From: Calliopsis andreniformis
Lineage: Eukaryota; Arthropoda; Insecta; Hymenoptera; Andrenidae
Reading direction: 5' to 3'
Assembly (NCBI RefSeq): GCF_051401765.1
Contig: NW_027480440.1
Location: forward strand, 2,108,001 to 2,172,000
DNA length: 64,000 bases
A program made the position numbers and the translations under genes. The first letter of the stretch is position 1. Each line of letters begins with the position of its first letter. The notes beneath the pieces were generated by a model, which was given only the letters and a program-made list of their open reading frames with translations, did not search any database and was not told the DNA's origin. Of the stretch, positions 12,837 to 25,300 are shown one piece after another.

Positions 12837-13261
12837 ATTGAGGATTGAGGAATGAGCGCTGAGGATTTAGGATTGAGGTTTGAGGATTGAGGATTGAAGA
12901 TTGAGGGTTGAGGATTGAGGATTGAGGATTGAGGATTGAGGATTGAGGGTTGATGATTGAGGATTAAGGATTGAGGATTGAGGATTGAGGTTTGAGGATT
13001 GAGGATCGAGTACTGAGGATTGAGGATTGAATATTGATGATTGAGTATAGAGGATTCAAGATTGAAGACTGAGGGTTGAGCATTGTGTGCTGAGAATTGT
13101 TGTTCGTAGACTGAGATTTGAAGAATGAGGACTGAGTATTGAATAGTGAGAATTGAAGCTATTTTATTGAGGATTGACGATTGGGGATAGATGATTGAAG
13201 ATTGAGGGTTAATGTTTGAGGATTGAGTATTGAAGATTGAGGATTGAAGAGTGAGGGTTGA
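12837..13261 (+). repeat. Second copy of the 1,680-bp-spaced segment
   Basis: Pairs with 11157-11581. Downstream it continues with GGGTTGAGGGTTGAGG and a P cassette at 13328, matching B 28950-29020 at offset 15692. This places the extra material of block A between about 11582 and 13261. The next copy starts at 14511, a spacing of 1,660 bp that includes a one-base insertion near 14338. Confidence 0.83.
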
Positions 13262-15841
13262 GGATTGAGGGTTGAGGGTTGAGGATTGAGGGTTGAGGGC
13301 TGAGGATTGAGGATTGAGGATTGATGGCTGCAGATTGATGATTGAAGTTTGAGAATTGAGGATTGAGTATTGAGGATTGAGGATTGAGGATTGAGGATTG
13401 AGAATTGAATATTGAGGATTGAGTGTTGGAAATAGAATATTGTGGACTGAGGATTGAGGATTCGGTGTTGAGAATTGATGTTTGAGAATTGAGATCTGAA
13501 AGTTGAAGATTGTGGATTGTGTATTTAAAACTGTGAACTAAGGATATACTGTTGAGGATTGAGAATTGAGAATGGAGTATTGACGATTGAGGATTGAGGT
13601 TTGAGGATTGAGGATTGAGGATTCAGGATTGAGGATTGAGGATTGAGGATTGATGATTGAAGATTGAGGATTGAGGAATGAGGATTGAGGGTTGAGGATT
13701 GAGGATTGAGGATTGAGGATTGAGTATTGAGGACTGGTGATTGAGGATTGAGGATTGAGGATTGAGGAATGAGGGTTGAGGATTGAGGATTGAGGATTGA
13801 GGATTGAGGATTGAGGATTGAGGATTGAGGATTGAGGATTGAGGATTAAGGATTCAGGATTGAGGATTGAGCATTGAGGATTGAGGATTGAGGGTTGTGG
13901 ATTGAGGATTGAGGATTGAGGGTTGTGGATTGAGGATTGAGGATTGAGGATTGAGGATTGAGGATTGATGATTGAGGATTGAGGATTGAGGATTGAGGAA
14001 TGAGGGTTGCGGATTGAGGATTGAGGTTTGAGGCTTGAGGATTGAGGATTGAGGATTGAGAATTGAGGACAGAGGATTGAGGATTGAGGATTGATGGCTG
14101 CAGATTGATGATTGAAGATAGAGAATTGAGGATTGAGTATTGCGGATTGAGGATTGAGGATTGAGAATTGAATATTGAGGATTGAGGAATATTGATAGAA
14201 TATTGTGGACTGAGGGTTGAGGATTGGGTGTCGAGAATTGATGTTTGACGATTGAGATCTGAATGTTGATGATTGTGGATTGAGTATTTAAAACTGTGAA
14301 TTAAGGATATACTGTTGAGGATTGAGAATTGACGATAGAAGGATTGAGGTTTGAGGATTGAGGATTGAGGATTGAGGATTGAGGATTGAGGATTGAGGTT
14401 TGAGGATTGAGGATTGAGGATTGAGGATTGAGGATTGAGGATTGATGACTGAGGATTGAGGATTGAGGATTGAGGATTGAGGATCGAGGATTGAGAATTG
14501 AGGATTGAGGAATGAGCGCTGAGGATTTAGGATTGAGGTTTGAGGATTGAGGATTGAGGATTGAGGGTTGAGGATTGAGGATTGAGGATTGAGGATTGAG
14601 GATTGAGGGTTGATGATTGAGGATTAAGGATTGAGGATTGAGGATTGAGGTTTGAGGATTGAGGATCGAGTACTGAGGATTGAGGATTGAATATTGATGA
14701 TTGAGTATAGAGGATTGAAGATTGAGGACTGAGGGTTGAGCATTGTGTGCTGAGAATTGTTGTTCGTAGACTGAGATTTGAAGAATGAGGGCTGAGTATT
14801 GAATAGTGAGAATTGAAGCTATTTTATTGAGGATTGACGATTGAGGATAGATGATTGAAGATTGAGGATTAATGTTTGAGGATTGAGTATTGAAGATTGA
14901 GGATTGAAGAGTGAGGGTTGAGGATTGAGGGTTGAGGGTTGAGGATTGAGGGTTGAGGGCTGAGGATTGAGGATTGAGGATTGATGGCTGCAGATTGATG
15001 ATTGAAGTTTGAGAATTGAGGATTGAGTATTGAGGATTGAGGATTGAGGATTGAGAATTGAATATTGAGGATTGAGTGTTGGAAATAGAATATTGTGGAC
15101 TGAGGATTGAGGATTGGGTGTTGAGAATTGATGTTTGAGTATTGAGATCTGAATGTTGAAGATTGTGGATTGAGTACTTAAAACTGTGAATTAAGGATAT
15201 ACTGTTGAGGATTCAGAATTGAGGATTGAGGATTGATGTTTGATGATTGAGGATTGAGGATTGAGGATTGAGGATTGAGGATTGAGGATTGAGGATCGAG
15301 GATTTAGGACTGAGGATTGCGCATTGAGGAATGAGGGTTGAGGATTGAGGATTGAGGTTTGATGGCTGCAGATTGATGATTGAAGATTGAGAATTGAGGA
15401 TTGAGTTTTGGGGATGGAAGGTTGGGGACTGAGGGTTGAGGATTGGGTGTTGAGAATTGATGTTTGAGGATTGAGATCTGAAAGTTGAAGAATGTGGATT
15501 GAGTATTTAAAACTGTGAATTAAGGATATACTGTTGAGGATTGAGATCTGAGAAGTTGAAGATTGTGGATTGAGTATTTAAAACTGTGAATTAAGGATAT
15601 ACTGTTGAGGATTGAGAATTGAGGATTGAGGATTGAGATTTGATGGCTGCAGATTGATGATTGAAGTTTGAGAATTGAGGATTGAATGTTGGGGATAGAA
15701 GTTTGGGAACTGAGGGTTGAGGATTGGGTGTTGAGAATTGATGTTTGAGGATTGAGATCTGAAAGTTCAAGATTGTGGATTGAGTATTTAAAACTGTGAA
15801 TAAAGGATATACTGTTGAGGATTGAGAATTGAGGATTGAGG

Positions 15842-16350
15842 TTTGAGGTTTGAGGATTGAGGATTGAGGATTGAGGAATGAGGGTTGAGGTTTGAGGATT
15901 GAGGGTTGAGGACTGATGACTGAGGATTGAGGATTGATGGCTGCAGATTGTTGACTGAAGATAGAGAATTGAGGATTGAGTATTGAGGATTGAGGATTGA
16001 GAATTGAATATTGAGGATTGAGGATTGGGGATAGAATATTGTGGACTGAGGTTTGAGGATTGGGTGTTGAGAATTGATGTTTGAGGGTTGAGATCTGCAT
16101 GTCGAAGATTGTGGATTGAGTATTTAAAACTGTGAATTAGGGATATACTGTTGAGGATTGAAGATTGTGGATTGAGTATTTAAAACTGTGAATTAGGGAT
16201 ATACTGTTGAGGATTGAAGATTGAGGAATGAGTGTTGAGGATTGAGGATTGAGGATTGCGGATTGAGGATTGATGATTGAGGATTGAGGATTGAGGATTG
16301 AAGATTGAGGATTGAGGATTGAGGATTGAGGATTGAGGGTTGAGGATTGA
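15842..16350 (+). repeat. Link segment between blocks A and B
   Basis: This ~0.5 kb joins the end of A to the start of B. It carries a P cassette with CTGCAG at 15941 and resembles 12391-12720. Its end holds a short local duplication. It is not present at the far end of B (31492 onward), where a different mixed block follows. Confidence 0.8.
16104..16215 (+). repeat. 56-bp tandem duplication of the TTTAAA part of a P cassette
   Basis: GAAGATTGTGG followed by TATTTAAAACTGTG and AATTAGGGATATACTG occurs from 16104 and again from 16160, a period of 56 bp or eight heptamers. Other P cassettes with the AATTAGGGATATAC variant (for example near 12640 and 20440) carry it once. A one-off in-register slip within the cassette is the simplest explanation. 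Confidence 0.85.
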
Positions 16351-19300
16351 GGATTGAGGATTGAGGATTGAGGATTGTTGATTGAGGATTGAGGACTGAG
16401 GATTGAGGATTGAGGATTGAGGATTGAGGATTGAGGATTGAGGATTGAGGATTGAGGGTTGAGGATTGAGGATTGAGGATTGAGGATTGAGGATGGAGGA
16501 TTGAGGATTGAGGTTTGAGGATTGGTGATTGAGGATTGAGGATTGAGGATTAAGGATTCAGGATTGAGGATTGACGATTGAGGATTGAGGATTGAGGGTT
16601 GAGGATTGAGGGTTGAGGATTGAGGATTGGGGATTGATGATTGAGGATTGATGATTGAGTATTGAGGAATGAGATTTGCGGATTGAGGATTGAGGTTTGA
16701 GGATTGAGGATTGAGGATTGAGGATTGAGGATTGAGGACAGAGGTTTGAGGATTGAGGATTGATGGCTGCAGATTGATAACTGAAGATAGAGAATGGAGG
16801 ATTGAGTATTGCGGATTGAGGATTGAGGATTGAGAATTGAATATTAAGGATTGAGGATTGGGGATAAAATATTGTGAACTGAGTATTGAGGAGTATTGAG
16901 GATTGGGTGTTGACAATTGATGTTTGAGGATTGAGATCTGAATGTTGAAGATGTGGATTGAGTATTTAAAACTGTGAATTAAGGATATACTGTTGAGGAT
17001 TGAGAATTAAGTATTGGGGATTGAGGGTGAGGATTGAGGATTGAGGATTGAGGATAGAGGATTGAGGATTGAGGTTTGAGGGTTGAGGATTGAGGATTGA
17101 GGATTGGGGATTGAGGATTGAGGGATTGAGGATTGACGATTGAGGATTGAGGATTGAGGATTGAGGATTGAGGATTGAGGATTGAGGATTGAGGATTGAG
17201 GAATGAGGGTTGAGGATTGAGGATTGAGGTTTGATGGCTGCAGATTGATGATTGAAGATTGAGAATTGAGGATTGAGTTTTGGGGATGGAAGTTTGGGGA
17301 CTGAGGGTTGAGGATTGGGTTGAGAATTGATGTTTGAGGATTGAGATCTGAAAGTTGAAGAATGTGGATTGAGTATTTAAAACTGTGAATAAGGATATAC
17401 TGTTGAAGATTGGGATCTGAAAGTTGAAGATTGTGGATTGAGTATTTAAAACTGTGAATTAAGGATATACTGTTGAGGATTGAGAATTGAGGATTGAGGA
17501 TTGAGGTTTGATGGCTGCAGATTGATGATTGAAGTATGAGATTGAGGGATTGAATGTTGGGGATAGAAGTTTGGGAACTGAGGGTTGAGGATTGGGTGTT
17601 GAGAATTGATGTTTGAGGATTGAGATCTGAAAGTTCAAGATTTTGGATTGAGTATTTAAAACTGTGAATTAAGAATATACTGTTGAGGATTGAGAATTGA
17701 GGATTGAGGGTTTGAGTTTGGGATTGAGGATTGAGGATTGAGGAATGAGGGTTGAGGATTGAGGATTGAGGATTGAGGGTTGAGGACTGATGACTGAGGA
17801 TTGAGGATTGATGGCTGCAAATTGTTGACTGAGATAGAGAATGAGGATTGAGTATTGAGGATTGAGGATTGAGAATTGAATATTGAGGATTGAGGATTGG
17901 CGATAGAATATTGTGGACTGAGGTTTGAGGATTGGGTGTTGAGAATTGATGTTGAGGATTGAGATCTGAATGTCGAAGATTGTGGATTGAGTATTTAAAC
18001 TGTGAATTAGGGATGTACTGTTGAGGATTGAAGATTGAGGAATGAGTGTTGAGGATTGAGGATTGAGGATTGAGGATTGCGGATTGAGGATTGATGATTG
18101 TGGATTGAGGATTGAGGATTGAAGATTGAGGATTGAGGATTGAGGATTGAGGATTGAGGATTGAGGTTGAGGATTGAGGATTGAGGATTGAGGATTGAGG
18201 ATTGTTGATTGAGGATTGAGGATTGAGGATTGAGGAATGAGGATTGAGGATTGAGGATTGAGGATTGAGGATTGAGGATTGAGGGTTGAGGATTGAGGAC
18301 TGAGGATTGAGGATTGAGGATGGAGGATTGAGGATTGAGGTTTGAGGATTGGTGATTGAGGATTGAGGATTGAGGATTAAGGCTTCAGGATTGAGGATTG
18401 AGGATTGAGGATTGAGGATTGAGGGTTGAGGATTGAGGATTGAGGATTGAGGATTGGGGATTGATGATTGAGGATTGAGGATTGAGTATTGAGGAATGAG
18501 GGTTGCGGATTGAGGATTGAGGTTTGAGGATTGAGGATTGAGGATTGAGGATTGAGGATTGAGGACAGAGGTTTGAGGATTGAGGATTGATGGCTGCAGA
18601 TTGATAACTGAAGATAGAGAATTGAGGATTGAGTATTGCTGATTGAGGATTGAGGATTGAGAATTGAATATTAAGGATTGAGGATTGGGGATAAAATTTT
18701 GTGAACTGAGTGTTGAGGATTGGGAGTTGACAATTGATGTTTGAGGATTGAGATCTGAATGTTGAAGATTGTGGATTGAGTATTTAAAACTGTGAATTAC
18801 GGATATACTGGTGAGGATTGAGAATTAAGGATTGAGGATTGAGGTTTGAGGATTGAGGATTGAGGATTCAGGATAGAGGATTGAGGATTGAGGATTGAGG
18901 GTTGAGGATTGAGGATTGAGGATTGGGGATTCAGGATTGAGGATTGAGGACTGAGGATTGAGGATTGAGGATGGAGGATTGAGGATTGAGGTTTGAGGAT
19001 TGGTGATTGAGGATTGAGGATTGAGGATTAAGGATTCAGGATTGAGGATTGAGGATTGAGGATTGAGGATTGAGGGTTGAGGATTGAGGATTGAGGATTG
19101 AGGATTGGGGATTGATGATTGAGGATTGAGGATTGAGTATTGAGGAATGAGGGTTGCGGATTGAGGATTGAGGTTTGAGGATTGAGGATTGAGGATTGAG
19201 GATTGAGGATTGAGGACAGGGGTTTGAGGATTGGGGATTGATGGCTGCAGATTGATAACTGAAGATAGAGAATTGAGGATTGAGTATTGCGGATTGAGGA

Positions 19301-22300
19301 TTGAGGATTGCGAATTGAATATTAAGGATTGAGGATTGGGGATAAAATATTGTGAACTGAGTGTTGAGGATTGGGTGTTGACAATTGATGTTTGAGGATT
19401 GAGATCTGAATGTTGAAGATTGTGGATTGAGTATTTAAAACTGTGAATTAAGGATATACTGTTGAGGATTGAGAATAAAGGATTGAGGATTGAGGTTTGA
19501 GGATTGAGGATTGAGGATTGAGGATAGAGGATTGAGGATTGAGTATTGAGGGTTGAGGATTGAGGATTGAGGATTGGGGATTGAGGATTGAGGATTGAGG
19601 ATTGACGATTGAGGATTGAGGATTGAGGATTGAGGATTGAGGATTGAGGATTGAGGATTGAGGAAAGAGGGTTGAGGATTGAGGATTGAGGTTTGATGGC
19701 TGCAGTTTGATGATTGAAGATTGAGAATTGAGGATTGCGTTTTGGGGATGGAAGGTTGGGGACTGAGGGTTGAGGATTGGGTGTTGAGAATTAATGTTTG
19801 AGGATTGAGATCTGAAAGTTGAAGAATGTGGATTGAGTATTTAAAACTGTGAATTAAGGATATACTGTTGAAGATTGAGATCTGAAAGTTGAAGATTGTG
19901 GATTGAGTATTTAAAACTGTGAATTAAGGATATACTGTTGAGGATTGAGAATTGAGGATTGAGGATTGAGGTTTGATGGCTGCAGATTGATGATTGAATT
20001 TTGAGAATTGAGGATTGAATGTTGGGGATAGAAGTTTGGGAACTGAGGGTTGAGGATTGGGTGCTGAGAATTGATGTTTGAGGATTGAGATCTGAAAGTT
20101 CAAGATTGTGGATTGAGTATTTAAAACTGTGAATTAAGGATATACTGTTGAGGATTGAGAATTGAGGATTGAGGTTTGAGGTCTGAGGATTGAGGATTGA
20201 GGATTGAGGAATGAGGGTTGAGGATTGAGGATTGAGGGTTGAGGACTGATGACTGAGGATTGAGGATTGATGGCTGCAGATTGTTGACTGAAGATAGAGA
20301 ATTGAGGATTGAGTATTGAGAATTGAGGATTGAGAATTGAATATTGAGGATTGAGGATTGGGGATAGAATATTGTGGACTGAGGTTTGAGGATTGGGTGT
20401 TGAGAATTGATGTTTGAGGATTGAGATCTGAATGTCGAAGATTGTGGATTGAATATTTAAAACTGTGAATTAGGGATATACTGTTGAGGATTGAAGATTG
20501 AGGAATGAGTGTTGAGGATTGAGGATTGAGGATTGAGGATTGCGGATTGAGGATTGATGATTGAGGATTGAGGATTGAGGATTAAGGATTCAGGATTGAG
20601 GATTGAGGATTGTAGATCGAGGATTGAGGCCTGCGGATTGAAGATTGATGACTGAGGACTGAGTGTTGAGGTTTCAGGGTTGAGGATTGAGGATTGAGCA
20701 TTGAATATTGAGGATTGAGATTCGTGGACTGAGGCATGAGCATTAACGGTTGAGGATTGAGGACTGAGATTTGAGGATTGAGGATTGAGGATTGGGCACA
20801 GAGGATTGAGGTTTGAGCATTGAGATTTGAATATTGAAAATTGAGGGTTGAGTACTGAAAACTGAGCATAGAGGATATACTGTTGAGCTTTGAGAATTGA
20901 AGGTTGAGGATTGAGCTTTGAGGATTGAGGATTGAGGATTGAGGATTCAGGATTGAGGTTTCAGGATTGAGGATTGATGATTGAGGATTGAGGATTGAGG
21001 ATTGAGGATTATGGATTGAATATTGAGGATTGAGGGTTGAGGATTGAGGATTGAGGATTGAGGATTGAGGATTGAGGATTGAGCATTGATGATAGAGTAT
21101 AGAGGATTGAAGGTTGAGGACTGAGTGTTGAGCATTGAGTGCTGAGAATTGTTGTTTGTATACTGAGATTTGAAGAATGAGGATTGAGTATTGAATACTG
21201 AGAATAGAAGCTATTTTATTGAGGATTGACGATTGAGGATTGATGATTCAGGATTGAGGATTGATGGCTGAGGATTGAGGATTGAAGATTGAGGCTTGAG
21301 GACTGAGGAATGAGAATTGAGGACTGGGGGTTGCGGATGAGTGTTGCGAATTGAGGAGGGTGTATTGAATATTGAGGATTGAAGTTTGGGGACTGACGAT
21401 TGAGGATTGAGTATTGAGGATTGAGGACTGAGGATTGAGGATTGATGATTGAGGATTGAGGATTGAGGATTGAGGTTTGAGGATTGAGGATTGTGGTTTG
21501 AGGATTGAGGATTGAGGATTGAGGATTGAGGATTGTGGATTGAGGATTGAGGATTGAGGATTGAGGATTGAGGATTGAGGATTGAGGATTGAGGTTTGAG
21601 GATTGAGGATTGAGGATTGAGGATTGAGGATTGTGGATTGAGGATTGAGGATTGAGGATTGACGATTGAGGACTGAGGATTGAGATTTGAGGATTGAGGA
21701 TTGGGGATTGAGGATTGAGTACTGAGGATTGAGGATTGAATATTGATGATTGAGTATAGAGGATTGAAGATTGAGGACTGAGGGTTGAGCATTGAGTGCT
21801 GAGAGTTGTTGTTCGTAGACTGAGATTTGAAGAATGAGGATTGAGTATTGAATAGTGAGAATTGAAGCTATTTTATTGAGGATTGACGATTGAGGATTGA
21901 TGATTGAAGATTGAGGATTAATGGTTGAGGATTGAGGATTGAAGATTGGGGATTGAAGAGTGAGGGTTGAGGATTGAGGGTTGAGGATGGAGGATTGAGG
22001 ATTCAGGATTGAGAATTGAATATTGAGGATTGAGGGTTGGGGATAGAAGATTGTGGACTGAGGATTGAGGAGTGAGGAATGAGGGTTGAGGATTGAGGAT
22101 TGAGGTTTGAGGATTGAGGATTGAGGATTGAGGATTGAGGATTGAGGACTGAGGATTGAGTATTGAGGTTTGATGGCTGCAGATTGATGATTGAAGGTTG
22201 AGAGTTGAGGATTGAGTGTTGGGGATAGAAGTTTGGGGACTGAGTGTTGAGGATTGGGTGTTGAGAATTGATGTTTGAGGATTGAGATCTGAAAGTTGAA

Positions 22301-25300
22301 GATTGTGGATTGAGTATTTAAAACTGTGAATTAAGGATATACTCTTGAGGATTGAGAATTGAGGATTGAGGGTTGAGGATTGAGGATTGAGGTTTGATGA
22401 TTGAGTATAGAGGATTGAAGATTGAGGACTGAGGGTTGAGCATTGAGTGCTGAGAATTGTTGTTTGTATACTGAGATTTGAGGAATGGGGATTGAGTATT
22501 GAATACTGAGAATAGAAGCTATTTTATTGAGGATTGACGATTGAGGATTGATGACTCAGGATTGAGCATTGATGGCTGAGGATTGAGGATTGAAGATTGA
22601 GGCTTGAGGACTGAGGAATGACAATTGAGGACTGGGGGTTGAGAATTGAGTGTCGTGAATTGAGGAGGGAGCATTGAATAGTGAGGATTGAAGATTGGGG
22701 ACTGAGGGTTGAGGATTGAGTTTTGAGGATTGAGGATTGAGGATTGAGGATTGTGTATTGAGGATTGAGGATTGAGGATTGAGGATTGATGATTGAGGAT
22801 TGAGGATTGAGGATTGAGGAATGAGGGTCGAGGATTGAGGATTGAGGTTTGAGGATTGTGGACTGATGATTGAGGATTGAGGATTGAGGACTGATGATTG
22901 AGTATTGAGGATTGATAGCTGCAGATTGATGATTGAAGATAGAGAATTGAGGATGAGTATTGAGGATTGAGGATTGAGAATTGAATATTGAGGATTGAGG
23001 ATTCGGGATAGAATATTGTGGACTGAGGGTTGATGATTGGGTGTTGAGAATTGATGTTTGAGGATTGAGATCTGAATTTTGAAGATTGTGGATTGAGTAT
23101 TGAAAACTGTGAATTAAGGATATACTGTTGAGGATTGAGAATTGAGGATTGAGGATTGAGGTTTGATGATTGAGGATTGAGGATTGAGGATTGAGGATTG
23201 AGGATTGAGGATTGAGGATTGAGGATTGAGGATTGAGGATTGAGGACTGATGATTGAGGATTGAGGATTGATGGCTGCAGATTGATGATTGAAGATAGAG
23301 AATTGAGGATTGAGTATTGAGGATTGAGGATTGAGAATTGAATATTGAGGATTGAGGATTGGGGATAGAATATTGTGGACTGAGGGTTGAGGATTGGGTG
23401 TTGAGAATTGATGTCTGAGGATTGAGATCTGAATGTTGACGATTGTGGATTGAGTATTTAAAACTGTGAATTAAGGATATACTGTTGAGGATTGAGAATA
23501 GAGGATTGAGGATTGAGGTTTGAGGATTGAGGATTGAGGATTGAGGATTGAGGATTGAGGATTACTGATTGAGGATTGAGGATTGACGATTGAGGATTGA
23601 GGATTGAGGATTGAGGATTGACGATTGAGGATTGAGGATCGAGGGTTGAGGATTGAGGATTGAGGATTGAGGATTGAGGATTGATGATTGAGTATAGAGG
23701 ATTGAAGATTGAGGACTGAGGGTTGAGCATTGAGTGCTGAGAATTGTTGTTTGTATACTGAGATTTGAGGAATGAGGATTGAGTATTGAATACTGAGAAT
23801 AGAAGCTATTTTATTGAGGATTGACGATTGAGGATTGATGATTCAGGATTGAACATTGATGGCTGAGGATTGAGGATTGAAGATTGAGGCTTGAGGACTG
23901 AGGAATGAGAATTGAGGGCTGGGGGTTGAGAATTGAGTGTCGTGAATTGAGGAGGGAGCATTGAATACTGAGGATTGAAGATTGGGGACTGAGGGTTGAG
24001 GATTGAGTATTGAGGATTGAGGATTGAGGATTGAGGATTGTGTATTGAGGATTGAGGATTGAGGATTGAGGATTGATGATTGAGGATTGAGGATTGTGGA
24101 TTGAGGAATGAGGGTCGAGGATTGAGGATTGAGGTTTGAGGATTGAGGATTGAGGATTGAGGTTTGAGGATTGAGGATTGATGAGAAAGGATTGAGGATT
24201 GAGGACTAAGGATTGAGGATTGCTGATTGAGGATTGAGGATTGAGGTGTGAGGATTGAGGATTGAGGATTGAGGATTGAAGATTGAGGATTGAGGATTGA
24301 GGATTGAGGATTGAGGGTTGAGGATTGAGGATTGAGGATTGATGAGAGAGGATTGAGGATTGAGGACTAAGGATTGAGGATTGCTGATTGAGGATTGAGG
24401 ATTGAGGTTTGAGGATTGAGGATTGAGGATTGAGGATTGAAGATTGAGGATTGAGGATTGAGGATTGAGGATTGAGGGTTGAGGATTGAGGATTGAGGAT
24501 TGAGGATTCAGGATTGTTGATTGAGGTTTGAGGATTGGTGATTGAGGATTGAGGATTGGGGATTAAGGATTCAGGATTGAGGATTGAGGATTGAGGATTG
24601 AGGATTGAGGGTTGAGGGTTGAGGATTGAGGATTGAGGATTGAGGATAGGGAATTGATGATTGAGGATTGAGGATTGAGTATTGAGGAATGAGGGTTGCG
24701 GATTGAGGATTGAGGTTTGAGGATTGAGGATTGAGGATTGAGGATTGAGGATTGAGGACAGAGGTTTGAGGATTGAGGATTGATGGCTGCAGATTCATAA
24801 TTGAAGATAGTGAATTGAGGATTGAGTATTGCGGATTGAGGATTGAGGATTGAGAATTGAATATTACGGATTGAGGATTGGGGATAAAATATTGTGGACT
24901 GAGTGTTGAGGATTGGGTGTTGACAATTGATGTTTGAGGATTGAGATCTGAATGTTGAAGATTGTGGATTGAGTATTTAAAACTGTGAATTAAGGATATA
25001 CTGTTGAGGATTGAGGATTAAGGATTGAGGATTGAGGTTTGAGGATTGAGGATTGAGGATAGAGGATTGAGGATTGAGGATTGAGGGTTGAGGATTGAGG
25101 ATTGAGGATTGGGGATTGAGGATTGAGGATTGAGGATTGACGATTGAGGATTGAGGATTGAGGATTGAGGATTGAGGATTGAGGATTGAGGAATGAGGGT
25201 TGAGGATTGAGGATTGAGGTTTGATGGCTGCAGATTGATGACTGAAGATTGAGAATTGAGGATTGAGTTTTGGGGATGGAAGGTTGGGGACTGAGGGTTG

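Larger units (their letters stand above)
1..15841 (+). repeat. Large block A, first copy of a ~16 kb direct duplication
   Basis: Base 1 aligns with 16351 and the match continues to 15841, which aligns with 31491. Beyond that, A reads GTTTGAGG while B reads GATTGAGG and they diverge. Along the block the offset to B steps from 16350 to 16448, 17470, 17372, 15692 and 15650. Those steps are 98, 1022, 98, 1680 and 42 bp, all multiples of 7. Outside the indel patch in B, only scattered substitutions were noticed, for example 13472 region GATTCGG against GATTGGG in B. The block holds 24 P cassettes, three M cassettes and nine N cassettes. Confidence 0.9.

Noticed and set aside
16137..16916. Longest minus-strand open frame, 259 codons
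   Set aside because: It is LNPQSSI repeats with variants and has no ATG at its 5' end (it opens with TTG). All minus frames of the unit lack stops, so length carries no coding signal. It spans a link segment and the start of block B and includes the dubious 10-bp duplication.
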